Origin: Desulfovibrio desulfuricans DSM 642
Lineage (GTDB): Bacteria > Desulfobacterota > Desulfovibrionia > Desulfovibrionales > Desulfovibrionaceae
Assembly: GCF_000420465.1 (NCBI RefSeq)
Contig: NZ_ATUZ01000018.1
Coordinates: 62,001-126,000 of the forward strand
DNA length: 64,000 nucleotides
Direction of reading: 5' to 3'
The first letter of the stretch is position 1, and every line of letters starts with the position of its first letter. Of the stretch, positions 8,500-16,971 are shown piece after piece. The translations under genes were made by a program, and so were the position numbers. The notes under the pieces are model-generated. The model saw only the letters and a program-made list of their open reading frames with translations, had not been told where the DNA came from and did not search any database.

Positions 8500-9222
8500 A
8501 TGACCGACGACGTACTCAAAGAAACCATCACCCGTTTGGCCGAGCCCCTCGCAACATCGCTGGGCCTGGTTATCTGGGGAGTGGAAATCGTCCGCGCCGG
8601 GCGCACAGTGGTTCGGCTCTTTGTAGACGTGCCGTTTTCTGCGGAATCCGACACCCAGCCCACCCCCGTCGACACCGACGACATTGATGCGCCAGCCCTG
8701 GTCGCGCTTTCTGCCACCCTTGAGCAGTGCGAGCATATCTCGCGCCATATCGGCCTCGCCCTTGAGGTGGAAGATACCATTCCCGAGGCGTACGTGCTGG
8801 AGGTTTCCACCCCCGGCCTGACGCGACTTTTCTTCAGCCTTGATCAGATGCGCCATTATATTGGCGATGTGGTGGAAGCCCGTCTGCTCAGGGCCGTTGC
8901 CATCAACGAGGGTGCGCCCGAAGGGCCCAACCCCTCCCACGGCGGCCCCCGCCGCCTGTGGCGCGGCACCCTGCTTTCCATTGAAGAAAATGCTTTCACC
9001 CTGGCGCCAGCCACCATCTCGCCCGAGGGCGAGGTGACACCCGAAAACCTGCCGCCGGTCAGCATCCCCTGGGATTCCGTGCGCAGGGCAAGCCGCATGT
9101 ATATTTTCAGGCAGCCGCAAAAGCCTGGCAAGGGCCGCGCAAAAGCGCCCGCCGCCAAGGCTGCGACCAAGCCCCGCAAGGAAAAGAAAACAAAATCCAG
9201 TGGTTCTGAAGAGAACCAGTAA
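8500..9222 (+). CDS. rimP: Ribosome maturation factor RimP
   Basis: A 240-residue cytoplasmic protein needed for late 30S subunit assembly. The N-terminal alpha/beta domain (residues ~1-110, ending in the conserved LEVSTPGLTRLFF) and the C-terminal SH3-like domain (~115-200) are both recognisable. Two features lengthen it beyond the usual ~150-170 residues: a low-complexity insert near residue 50 and a Lys/Ala-rich tail (PGKGRAKAPAAKAATKP). The start lacks a strong ribosome site; AAAGGA is too far upstream. Its place before nusA is the standard gene order. Confidence 0.9.
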   Translation: MTDDVLKETITRLAEPLATSLGLVIWGVEIVRAGRTVVRLFVDVPFSAESDTQPTPVDTDDIDAPALVALSATLEQCEHISRHIGLALEVEDTIPEAYVLEVSTPGLTRLFFSLDQMRHYIGDVVEARLLRAVAINEGAPEGPNPSHGGPRRLWRGTLLSIEENAFTLAPATISPEGEVTPENLPPVSIPWDSVRRASRMYIFRQPQKPGKGRAKAPAAKAATKPRKEKKTKSSGSEENQ

Positions 9223-9331
9223 AACCTGACGCAACTGCACACTCGCTTGGCATGGCCAGAAGAACTGGCCGCCGTGAACAGGGCAGGAACCAGAGATATT
9301 TTCGCCGCAGCGCCAGCAGCCGGAGGCACCC

Positions 9332-10645
9332 ATGAATCTTGAACTTAAAAAGGCCATTGACCAGATCAGCAAGGACAAAGGCCTTGACCGCAACATGCTC
9401 ATCGACACGCTCGAAGACGCGGTGCGCACTTCTGTGCTGCGCCGCTTCAGCGAAGATATGGACGTGGAAGTTACCTACAATGACGAAACAGGCGACATTG
9501 AGGTCTACCAGTTCAAAATCGTCATGGCCGACGACGACTTTGCCAATCCTGACACGCAGATCGAATACTCTGAAGCGATCAAGCATGATCCTTCCGTGCA
9601 GGTGGACGACGAAATGGGCTTCCGCGTCAAGGTCGAAGACCTTGGCCGCATTGCCGCCCAGTCTGCCAAGCAGGTTATCATCCAGCGCATGCGTGATGCG
9701 GAGCAGGAAATCATCTACACCGAATACAAGGACCGCGTGGGCGAAATTGTATCCGGCATCGTGCAGCGCCGCGACAAGGGCGGCTGGGTTGTAAACCTTG
9801 GCCGCACCGAGGCCATACTGCCCCGTGAGGAACAGATTCCCCGTGAACATTACAAGCGCGGCGACCGCGTGCAGGCCCTCATCATTGAGGTGCGCCAGGA
9901 AGGGCGCGGCCCGCAGGTTGTTGTTTCGCGTTCGCACCGCGACTACATGGCCGCCCTGTTCCGCCGCGAAGTGCCCGAAGTTGACGATGGCGTGGTGCAG
10001 ATCATGGGCGTTGCCCGCGATCCCGGCTCCCGCGCCAAGGTTGCCGTGCTCTCGCGAGAGCGCGATGTGGACCCCGTGGGCGCATGCGTTGGCGTGCGTG
10101 GTTCGCGCATTCAGAACATCGTGCAGGAACTGCACGGCGAACGCATCGACATCGTTGTCTGGAGCGCAGACATCGCCACCTATGCCCGCAACTCCCTGGC
10201 CCCGGCCCTGGTTTCACGCATTGTGGTGGACGAAGAAGAAAATCTTCTGGAAGTCATCGTGCCTGACGATCAGCTCACCAACGCCATCGGGCGCAAGGGA
10301 CAGAACGTCAAGCTTGCCGCGCGCCTGCTGGGCTGGAAGGTCGATATCTTTACTGAAACCCGCTACAATGAGGCCAATGCCATCGGGCACGGCCTTGAAC
10401 AGGTTGCCAGCGTGGCGGAAGTTTCCATTGAAGCGCTTCTGGCCGCGGGCTACAGCTCGCTGGACAACCTGCGCGAGGCCACGGACCAGGAACTGTCTGA
10501 CAAGCTCACTATCAGCGCATCGCGCATTGCCGACCTGCGCTCGGCCATCAACTTCCTGGCCCCGATTGTGGAGAGCACTCCCGAATCCTCGGCAGTGGAG
10601 CTGAAAATGCCCGCCGCCACGGAAAGCGGAGATGCAAAAGAATAA
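9332..10645 (+). CDS. nusA: Transcription termination/antitermination factor NusA
   Basis: A 437-residue RNA-polymerase-binding protein that controls pausing, termination and antitermination. Domains in order: N-terminal domain (~1-125), S1 domain (~132-200, YKDRVGEIVSGIVQ), KH1 and KH2 (~230-345, with IGRKGQNVKLAARLLGW), and a short helical C-terminal repeat (~360-410, EALLAAGYSSLDNLREA). The ATG is preceded by CGGAGG. The stop overlaps ylxR by 14 nt, indicating translational coupling. NusA often acts on its own operon leader, which is relevant to the terminator at 8403-8431. Confidence 0.96.
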   Translation: MNLELKKAIDQISKDKGLDRNMLIDTLEDAVRTSVLRRFSEDMDVEVTYNDETGDIEVYQFKIVMADDDFANPDTQIEYSEAIKHDPSVQVDDEMGFRVKVEDLGRIAAQSAKQVIIQRMRDAEQEIIYTEYKDRVGEIVSGIVQRRDKGGWVVNLGRTEAILPREEQIPREHYKRGDRVQALIIEVRQEGRGPQVVVSRSHRDYMAALFRREVPEVDDGVVQIMGVARDPGSRAKVAVLSRERDVDPVGACVGVRGSRIQNIVQELHGERIDIVVWSADIATYARNSLAPALVSRIVVDEEENLLEVIVPDDQLTNAIGRKGQNVKLAARLLGWKVDIFTETRYNEANAIGHGLEQVASVAEVSIEALLAAGYSSLDNLREATDQELSDKLTISASRIADLRSAINFLAPIVESTPESSAVELKMPAATESGDAKE

Positions 10646-10895
10646 CGCTGCGCCCGTTGAAGTCGGGGAGCAGGCCTGTGACGGGCCGGAGCGCATGTGC
10701 GTCATCTGCCGCCGCCGCTTTCCCAAGGCCGATCTCGACCGCCACGTATTGGCGGAGCAGGGAATTTTGACTTTAGACGCAGAAAAAACCAGACCGGGCA
10801 GAGGCTGGTATGTATGTTCCGATCCTGTCTGCGCGGCCAAGTTCGCGAAATTCAGACCCGGAACACGGCGCAAGGGGGGAAAACATGTCCGATGA
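10632..10895 (+). CDS. ylxR: YlxR/RnpM family RNA-binding protein (DUF448)
   Basis: An 87-residue basic protein between nusA and infB. The family hallmark [10 protein letters not shown] (residues ~23-32) and the later GRGWYVC motif are present. The B. subtilis homologue (YlxR, recently renamed RnpM) binds RNase P RNA; other reports describe a nucleoid-like role. The start (CGGAG upstream) lies inside the end of nusA, and its own end overlaps infB by 11 nt, so the three genes are translationally coupled. Confidence 0.9.
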   Translation: MQKNNAAPVEVGEQACDGPERMCVICRRRFPKADLDRHVLAEQGILTLDAEKTRPGRGWYVCSDPVCAAKFAKFRPGTRRKGGKHVR

Positions 10896-13875
10896 TAAAA
10901 TTAAAATTAAGGATCTTGGCGGGAATATCTCGCAGGATCCCAAGGATATACTGCGTGTCGCGCGTGAGCTCGGCCTGCCGGTAAAATCCGCTACTGGTTC
11001 CGTCACCTCAGAGGAGGCCACTCGCTTGCGCGACTACTTTGCCGAACAGAAACAGGTTGATGCGGAGCGCGCGGGTTCGCAGCGCGACGTCATCGTGCGC
11101 CGCCGCCGCAAGGACTCCCCGCAGGAAGCCGAAACCGCAGCGCAGGAAACCCCCGTTGCCGCATCGGTTGAAACCGAAGCGCCCAAGGAAACTGCCCCGG
11201 TGGTAGAAGCCGTGGCCGAAGCGGCACCTGCCGCTGCCGAGCCAGTTGCGCCCAAGGCTTCCAAGCCCGCGCAGGAAACGGCCCCCGCCGCCGAACACAA
11301 GGCCCGCAGCGTCAAGCCTGCCAAGGTTGTCTCGCCCGCTCGCGTCATCAGCCGCCCCAGCGATCAGAAAGAACCCGAGGTTGTGGAAGCTCCGGCTCCC
11401 GCCGCTGCGGAGTCTGCTCCTGCGCCTGAAGCAGCGCCAGCCGACACTGTGGTGGAAACAGCAACGACGGCAAAGGCTCCGGTTGAAAAGTCCCACGCCG
11501 ACAAGGCTGAAGCCCAGGACAAGGCCGCCAAGGCTCGTGTGGCGCGCCCCGATGCCTCGGCCATGCCCGAAGGCTCGTCCGCGCCTACCCTGCCCCAGCG
11601 TCCTGCCGAAGCCCGCGCCGGTGAAGACGGAGAGGAAGGCGCCGCGCCCCGCCGCGCGCCCCGTGCAGAAGCCCCGGCAACGCCGCAGGTTCGCATTATT
11701 TCCCGTCCTGTTCCCGGCGCTACGCCCTCGCAGGATGCCCGCCCCGCCCGCACTGGCGACAGCCGCCCCGGCGGCTATCCGCCCAGAGACGGCGCTGGCA
11801 GGCCTCCCCGTCCCGGCGGTCCCCGTCCTGGCGGCCCCGGTGGCCCCGGCGGCGCACCGCGCTCTGCTGGCGGCCCCCGCCCCGGCGGCCCCGCAGGCGG
11901 CTTTGGGCAGCAGGCAGCGCCTGCTTCCCCTTCCGACACCCGTGATGGACAGAGCAAGAAAAAGCGTCTCAAGGGTCGCCGTACAGTTGATTTTCAGCAG
12001 GGTGATTTTGGTCGCCGCAGCGATGATGACGACAGTGGTCGCCTGAACAGGGGCAAAGGCCGCCGCAAGTCGGGCCGTTCTTCTGTGGTGCAGCAGTCCA
12101 CCCAGCCGCTCAAGGCCGCCAAGCGCAAGATCCGGATTACCGAAGCCATCCGCGTTGCCGACATGGCCCACCAGATGGGCCTCAAGGCCAACGAGATCAT
12201 CAAGGTACTTTTTGGTCTTGGCATCATGGCGACCATCAACCAGACGCTGGATATCGACACCGCCACCCTGGTGGCCGCCGAATTTGGCTACGAAGTTGAA
12301 AAAGTCGGCTTTTCTGAAGACGATTATCTGGTTCCCAAGGAAGTGGACGCGCCTGAAACTCTCAAGCCGCGCCCGCCTGTTGTTACCATTATGGGTCACG
12401 TTGACCACGGTAAAACCTCGTTGCTCGACGCCATACGCAAGTCCAACGTCACCAGCGGCGAAGCCGGCGGCATCACCCAGCACATCGGCGCATACCACGT
12501 GAAGACCAAGCGCGGCGAAATCGTGTTCCTCGACACGCCCGGCCACGAAGCCTTCACCGCCATGCGCGCCCGAGGCGCTCAGGTCACCGACCTTGTTATC
12601 CTTGTGGTCGCCGCCGATGACGGCGTCATGGAGCAGACCCGCGAAGCCATCAACCACTCCCGCGCCGCCAATGTTCCCATTATGGTGGCCGTGAACAAGA
12701 TGGACAAGCCCGGGGCCGAGCCTGACCGCGTGTTGCGCGAACTGGCCGAGCTTGGTTTGCAGGCCGAAGAATGGGGCGGCGACACCATCGTTGCCAAGGT
12801 CTCGGCCAAGAGCCGCATGGGTCTGGACGAACTGCTCGAAATGGTGGCCCTCCAGTCTGAAATCATGGAGCTCAAGGCCAACCCCGACAAGCCCGCTCGC
12901 GGTCATATCGTGGAAGCCAAGCTTGATAAGGGCCGTGGCCCCATCGCCACAGTGCTCATTCAGGAAGGCACCCTGCGCCAGGGCGACAGCTTTGTGTGCG
13001 GCACCTTCTCGGGCCGTGTGCGCGCGCTCATGAGCGACCAGGGCAAGAAGGTCAAGGACGCCGGTCCCTCGCTGCCTGTGGAAGTGCAGGGTTTTGAAGG
13101 GGTGCCGGAAGCCGGTGAAGAATTCTTTGTGGTGTCCGACGAAAAGGTCGCCCGCCGCATCGCCGATTCCCGCGCTGTGAAGCAGCGTGAACGCGATCTG
13201 GCCTCCGAATCGCGCGTCACCCTTGAAACCTTCCTGTCGCAGCGCAAGTCCGATCAGGAAACCCTGACCCTCAACCTTGTGGTCAAGGCGGACGTGCAGG
13301 GCAGTCTGGAAGCCATCACCGAAGCTCTGAACAAGCAGAGCACGGAAAAGGTGCGCATCAATGTGGTGCACGGCGGCACAGGCGCGATCACGGAATCCGA
13401 CATTCTGCTGGCTTCTGCATCGCAGGCCATCATTATCGGCTTCAACGTGCGTCCCACTTCCAAGATCAAGGATGTGGCCGACCACGAAAACGTGGATATC
13501 CGCTTCTACGAGATCATTTACAAGCTCGTGGACGATATCAAGTGCGCCATGGCTGGCATGCTCGCCCCTGTGCAGCGTGAAGTGTACCTCGGCCAGGCCG
13601 AAGTGCGCGATACCTTCAGCGTGCCCAAGGTCGGCGTCATCGCCGGTTCCTACGTGGCTGACGGCAAGATCGCCCGTAATGCCGGTGTGCGCCTGCTGCG
13701 CGACGGCGTGGTGGTCTACACTGGCAAAATCTCTTCCCTCAAACGCTTCAAGGACGACTCCAAGGAAGTGGTTAAGGGCAACGAGTGCGGCGTAGGCCTT
13801 GAAAACTTCAACGACGTGAAGATCGGCGACATCATTGAAGCCTTTGAAACCGTCGAAGAAGCCGCCACTCTTTAA
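10885..13875 (+). CDS. infB: Translation initiation factor IF-2
   Basis: A 996-residue GTPase that brings initiator tRNA to the 30S subunit and promotes subunit joining. A short N-terminal helical domain ([10 protein letters not shown]) is followed by a long low-complexity linker (~50-400) of Ala/Pro/Glu and then Gly/Pro/Arg repeats ([13 protein letters not shown]). A second IF2_N domain lies before the G domain. GTPase motifs are intact: G1 GHVDHGKTS (~504-512), G3 DTPGHEAF (~550) and G4 NKMD (~605), followed by the beta-barrel and tRNA-binding C-terminal domains. I chose the ATG at 10885 (AAGGGGGGA upstream); the frame is open further 5' but that part overlaps ylxR. Confidence 0.96.
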   Translation: MSDDKIKIKDLGGNISQDPKDILRVARELGLPVKSATGSVTSEEATRLRDYFAEQKQVDAERAGSQRDVIVRRRRKDSPQEAETAAQETPVAASVETEAPKETAPVVEAVAEAAPAAAEPVAPKASKPAQETAPAAEHKARSVKPAKVVSPARVISRPSDQKEPEVVEAPAPAAAESAPAPEAAPADTVVETATTAKAPVEKSHADKAEAQDKAAKARVARPDASAMPEGSSAPTLPQRPAEARAGEDGEEGAAPRRAPRAEAPATPQVRIISRPVPGATPSQDARPARTGDSRPGGYPPRDGAGRPPRPGGPRPGGPGGPGGAPRSAGGPRPGGPAGGFGQQAAPASPSDTRDGQSKKKRLKGRRTVDFQQGDFGRRSDDDDSGRLNRGKGRRKSGRSSVVQQSTQPLKAAKRKIRITEAIRVADMAHQMGLKANEIIKVLFGLGIMATINQTLDIDTATLVAAEFGYEVEKVGFSEDDYLVPKEVDAPETLKPRPPVVTIMGHVDHGKTSLLDAIRKSNVTSGEAGGITQHIGAYHVKTKRGEIVFLDTPGHEAFTAMRARGAQVTDLVILVVAADDGVMEQTREAINHSRAANVPIMVAVNKMDKPGAEPDRVLRELAELGLQAEEWGGDTIVAKVSAKSRMGLDELLEMVALQSEIMELKANPDKPARGHIVEAKLDKGRGPIATVLIQEGTLRQGDSFVCGTFSGRVRALMSDQGKKVKDAGPSLPVEVQGFEGVPEAGEEFFVVSDEKVARRIADSRAVKQRERDLASESRVTLETFLSQRKSDQETLTLNLVVKADVQGSLEAITEALNKQSTEKVRINVVHGGTGAITESDILLASASQAIIIGFNVRPTSKIKDVADHENVDIRFYEIIYKLVDDIKCAMAGMLAPVQREVYLGQAEVRDTFSVPKVGVIAGSYVADGKIARNAGVRLLRDGVVVYTGKISSLKRFKDDSKEVVKGNECGVGLENFNDVKIGDIIEAFETVEEAATL

Positions 13876-13890
13876 ATATTGATCTATGGG

Positions 13891-13925
13891 AAGGGAGGCC
13901 GCGAACTGGCCTCCCTTCTTTTTTG
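13891..13925 (+). terminator. Terminator after infB
   Basis: GGGAGGCC (13893-13900) pairs with GGCCTCCC (13908-13915) around GCGAACT, followed by TTCTTTTTTT. This is a strong intrinsic terminator in the middle of the ribosomal operon, so ylxP and later genes need readthrough or an internal promoter. Confidence 0.85.
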
Positions 13926-14079
13926 CATACATGCCTTTGACAGCCAGCCCAACAGGCCATATCTGTAGTTCTCGGCTATGCCGGAAAGTGCCCGTGGGGC
14001 CAAAAGCACGCCGCCTACCCCTTGCCGCCACAAGGCGACAAGCCTGCAAAAAGCCTTTCGCCCGGCAGGAATCCAGCCT

Positions 14080-14376
14080 ATGGCCATGTTTATGGCGGTT
14101 CTTACCGTAGAATTCAGCCTGGAAGGCAACGATAATCTCAAGGCCAAGCGCCGTGTTGCCAACAGCCTGAAACAGAAGACCAGAAACAAATTCAATGTAG
14201 CCATAGCCGAAGCGGGAACAGAAGACAGCCTCTCCCGTCTGCGGCTTGCAGTGGTATCCATTTCCAACAGCGAGAGCCATCTGCGAAGCCGCATGGACAA
14301 ATGCGCGCTCATGATGGAAGCGGTCTGCCCCGAGGAAATGACGGATAGCCAGGTGGAGATATATGCAGCGGACTGA
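14080..14376 (+). CDS. ylxP: YlxP-like protein (DUF503)
   Basis: A 98-residue protein starting MAMFMAVLTVEF, with the conserved block LEGNDNLKAKRRVANSLKQK and a second conserved region LAVVSISNSESHL. DUF503 (YlxP) proteins are small ferredoxin-fold proteins whose genes recur in the nusA-infB region; the function is not firmly established. I chose the ATG at 14080, with AGGA just upstream, because the upstream frame resembles no protein. Its stop overlaps nrnA by 14 nt. In many bacteria this slot holds rbfA, which is not present here. Confidence 0.82.
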   Translation: MAMFMAVLTVEFSLEGNDNLKAKRRVANSLKQKTRNKFNVAIAEAGTEDSLSRLRLAVVSISNSESHLRSRMDKCALMMEAVCPEEMTDSQVEIYAAD

Positions 14377-15391
14377 ACTCATTCCCCCGCAATTCCGTGA
14401 AGGTGCGGAACGCATGGCCGAAGCTTTTCGCCATGTGGATCAGGTTATTGTGGCCGCCCATGTGAACCCTGACGGCGATGCAGCTGGCGCGGTGGCGGCT
14501 GCTGGGCATATCCTGCGCTCCATGGGCAAGGAATTCATGCTCTACGCCCAGCCAGGCCTGCCAGGATATCTGGATTTTTTTTCCACGCCGGGCGTTGTGC
14601 ACACTACGCTTGAGCATCCGCCCTTCAAGCCGCGCTGCGCGGTGCTGCTTGACTGCGGCGAACCCGAGCGCCTTGGCCGCGAGCTGGCGGGCCGCCTGCC
14701 GGATCTGCAAACCCTGAATATTGACCACCACCTCGGCGGCAACGGCATGGGGAGCATGGCAAACTGGGTTGACCCCCAGGCAGCGGCCACTGCCCAGCTC
14801 ATGGCCTATGTGGCTCTGGCCGCAGGCCTTCCCCTCACTGGCGAGCTGGCAAACGGCCTGGCCCTTGGCATCATTACCGACACCGGCGGCTTCTGCCACG
14901 GTAATACCAGCGCCGAGGTGCTCTACCTCACGGCCCATCTGGTTGAGCATGGCTGTAATATTGCCCAGTTGCGCGAACATCTTGAAAACAGCTGGAGCCG
15001 TGGCCGCCTGACCCTCTGGGGCCAGCTTTTGCAGCGGGCGCAACTTGAGCGCAACGGCAGCGTCTGTTTTTGCCCCGTGTATCTTGAAGACCTGCGCAAA
15101 TGCGGCGCGCTGAAGGAAGACCTTGAAGGCTTTGTGGAGCAACTGCGCCGTTTGCGCGGCGTTCAGGTGGCCGCAGTGCTGCGGGAGGATTCCCCGGCCT
15201 GCTGCAAGTTCAGCCTGCGCTCTTACGGCGCGGTAGACGTGCGCGCGGCGGCGGCCAGACTTGGCGGCGGCGGGCACCGCAATGCCGCAGGCGGCACTGT
15301 GCGGGCCGATATGGATGCGGCAAGCGCCCAGTTGCTGGCTGCCATAGCTGAAGAACTGGATGCCGAAGAGCTGGGTTCGACCTGCGAGTAA
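14363..15391 (+). CDS. nrnA: DHH-family phosphoesterase, NrnA-like oligoribonuclease/pAp phosphatase
   Basis: A 342-residue cytoplasmic enzyme. The metal-binding DHH motifs are present: HVNPDGDAAG (~32-41), LLDCG (~95), NIDHHLGGN (~118-126) and TDTGGF (~173). A DHHA1 domain at the C-terminus ends with the GGGGHRNAAGG substrate-binding loop. NrnA enzymes degrade short RNA fragments and dephosphorylate 3'-phosphoadenosine 5'-phosphate, a product of sulfur metabolism. It is coupled to ylxP by a 14-nt overlap and sits upstream of truB, a common arrangement. Confidence 0.88.
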   Translation: MQRTELIPPQFREGAERMAEAFRHVDQVIVAAHVNPDGDAAGAVAAAGHILRSMGKEFMLYAQPGLPGYLDFFSTPGVVHTTLEHPPFKPRCAVLLDCGEPERLGRELAGRLPDLQTLNIDHHLGGNGMGSMANWVDPQAAATAQLMAYVALAAGLPLTGELANGLALGIITDTGGFCHGNTSAEVLYLTAHLVEHGCNIAQLREHLENSWSRGRLTLWGQLLQRAQLERNGSVCFCPVYLEDLRKCGALKEDLEGFVEQLRRLRGVQVAAVLREDSPACCKFSLRSYGAVDVRAAAARLGGGGHRNAAGGTVRADMDAASAQLLAAIAEELDAEELGSTCE

Positions 15392-15493
15392 CGGTTTTCT
15401 GCTTTTTTCTCGGTTTTGAGGCTCGCCAGGGGGCTTTGCCGCCGATATTTTTTTGACTTATGCCCGCTCTGCGGCTATGGTTACAACTTGCAT

Positions 15494-16507
15494 ATGAGTA
15501 TGACCAAAGCGGCTACTGCCGCACCCAGCACCCCAGACCAGCAGCCGGAAAAAAGCACCGGGGCGGCCCAGTTGCCCCAGCAGCACGGCATTCTGGTGCT
15601 GCGCAAGCCCTCCGGCCCCACCTCGGCCCGTTGTCTCACGGCTATCAAACGACTTGGGCAAAAAAAGATCGGGCATGCGGGCACTCTTGATCCTTTGGCA
15701 TCAGGGGTTCTGCTTGTTTTGCTGGGGCAGGCCACCAAACTTTCAGGCCATCTGCTGGCTGGCGGCGGCAAGGTTTACAGCGGCACGTTGCGGCTGGGCC
15801 AGACCACCGACACCTGGGATATTGAAGGCAAGGTAGTGGCCGAAGCGCCGTGGGAGCATGTGCGCGAAGCTGACGTGCGCCGCGAAGTTGCCGCGTGGCT
15901 TGAGCTTGCCGAGCAGGCCGTGCCGCCCTATTCAGCGGCCAAGCACGAAGGTCAGCCGCTCTACAAACTGGCGCGCAAGGGCGTAGAAGCCCCTGCCAAG
16001 GTCAAACGCATTAAAATTTCGCAGGCGGAAACACTCAAGGTGAGTCTTCCGTTTGTGAGCTTTCGGGTCGCTTGCAGTTCTGGCACCTATATACGCTCCC
16101 TGGCCCACAGCTTGGGGACGCGCTTAGGGTGCGGAGCCGTGCTCACAGAACTGACCCGGGAGTATAGTCACCCCTTCGGCCTCGATGTGGCCCGCGATCC
16201 TGCGGATTTCACGGCTGATCCCACCCTGTTGCCCGGTTGCGTGCGTCCCATTGCGGAAGCACTGCCCCACTGGCGCAAGGTGGAACTCACGCCGGATGAA
16301 GCCGCTCGTGTGCGCAACGGCATAGCCGTGCCTTGCCGCCCGGAAGCACCCGCGCAAGCGGATGCCCCCGAGCAGGGCGCGACAGGTGTCGAGCCTGCGG
16401 AAGGCTTTGCGCTGCTGCTTGAACAGGGCACTGCCCTGGCTCTGGCGCAGCTCGAAACCACGCCCGCTGGCTCATGTTGGACCGTGTTGCGGGGACTTTG
16501 GAACTAA
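15494..16507 (+). CDS. truB: tRNA pseudouridine(55) synthase TruB
   Basis: This enzyme makes the pseudouridine at position 55 of the T-loop of nearly all tRNAs. The catalytic aspartate lies in GHAGTLDPLASG (~64-75), preceded by the conserved KPSGPTS. Later motifs (VPPYSAAKHEGQPLYKLAR and CSSGTYIRSLAHSLG) are also present. The 337-residue length is near normal, with a ~30-residue low-complexity N-terminus. I chose the ATG at 15494; a TTG at 15416 in the same frame would add 26 unlikely residues. It precedes rpsO by 24 nt. Confidence 0.92.
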   Translation: MSMTKAATAAPSTPDQQPEKSTGAAQLPQQHGILVLRKPSGPTSARCLTAIKRLGQKKIGHAGTLDPLASGVLLVLLGQATKLSGHLLAGGGKVYSGTLRLGQTTDTWDIEGKVVAEAPWEHVREADVRREVAAWLELAEQAVPPYSAAKHEGQPLYKLARKGVEAPAKVKRIKISQAETLKVSLPFVSFRVACSSGTYIRSLAHSLGTRLGCGAVLTELTREYSHPFGLDVARDPADFTADPTLLPGCVRPIAEALPHWRKVELTPDEAARVRNGIAVPCRPEAPAQADAPEQGATGVEPAEGFALLLEQGTALALAQLETTPAGSCWTVLRGLWN

Positions 16508-16531
16508 CCCCGACTATCAAGGAGTACTGCT

Positions 16532-16801
16532 GTGGTAATGGATGCCAGCGACAAGAAAACGGTTATTGATGCCCACGCCAAACACGAAGGCGATACCGGT
16601 TCCCCGGAAGTTCAGGTAGCTCTGCTCACCGCCCGTATTGAAGACCTCACCGGTCACTTCAAAGAACACAAGAAGGACTTCCACTCCCGCACCGGTCTGC
16701 TCAAGCTGGTTGGCCGCCGTCGCAACATTCTGAACTATCTGAAGAAGAAAGACGTTCAGCGTTACCGCGCTCTTATCGAAAAGCTCGGTCTGCGCAAGTA
16801 A
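16532..16801 (+). CDS. rpsO: 30S ribosomal protein S15
   Basis: An 89-residue primary 16S rRNA-binding protein. The conserved [15 protein letters not shown] and [15 protein letters not shown] blocks and the basic tail are present. AAGGAG (16519-16524) is ideally placed for the GTG at 16532; an ATG two codons later (16538) is the alternative. It is followed by a hairpin and then pnp, the usual rpsO-pnp order. Confidence 0.95.
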   Translation: MVMDASDKKTVIDAHAKHEGDTGSPEVQVALLTARIEDLTGHFKEHKKDFHSRTGLLKLVGRRRNILNYLKKKDVQRYRALIEKLGLRK

Positions 16802-16814
16802 GACTTCTGTCGCG

Positions 16815-16840
16815 CAAGGGGGAGCCAGCGCTCCCCCTTG
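16815..16840 (+). terminator. Hairpin terminator after rpsO
   Basis: CAAGGGGGAGC (16815-16825) and GCTCCCCCTTG (16830-16840) form a perfect 11-bp stem with a CAGC loop. The U-tract is weak, so partial readthrough into pnp is likely. In E. coli a similar rpsO-pnp structure is an RNase processing site. Confidence 0.7.
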
Positions 16841-16971
16841 TTGCTTGAATCAACCCCATCGAGGGTACAAAACGCGAAGAAGGGGGGTCCGGGAAAATCA
16901 GGCAGAGGCCACAGGCCGATGATCTGCCCGCTTTTGCCGGAATCCCCTTCGCACTACGCAAAGGAATTTTT

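Noticed and set aside
11008-14415. A 1135-codon open frame on the minus strand opposite infB
   Set aside because: It lies opposite IF-2 and ylxP, has no ribosome site, and its low-complexity His/Gly/Ala composition is the mirror of biased GC-rich codons.
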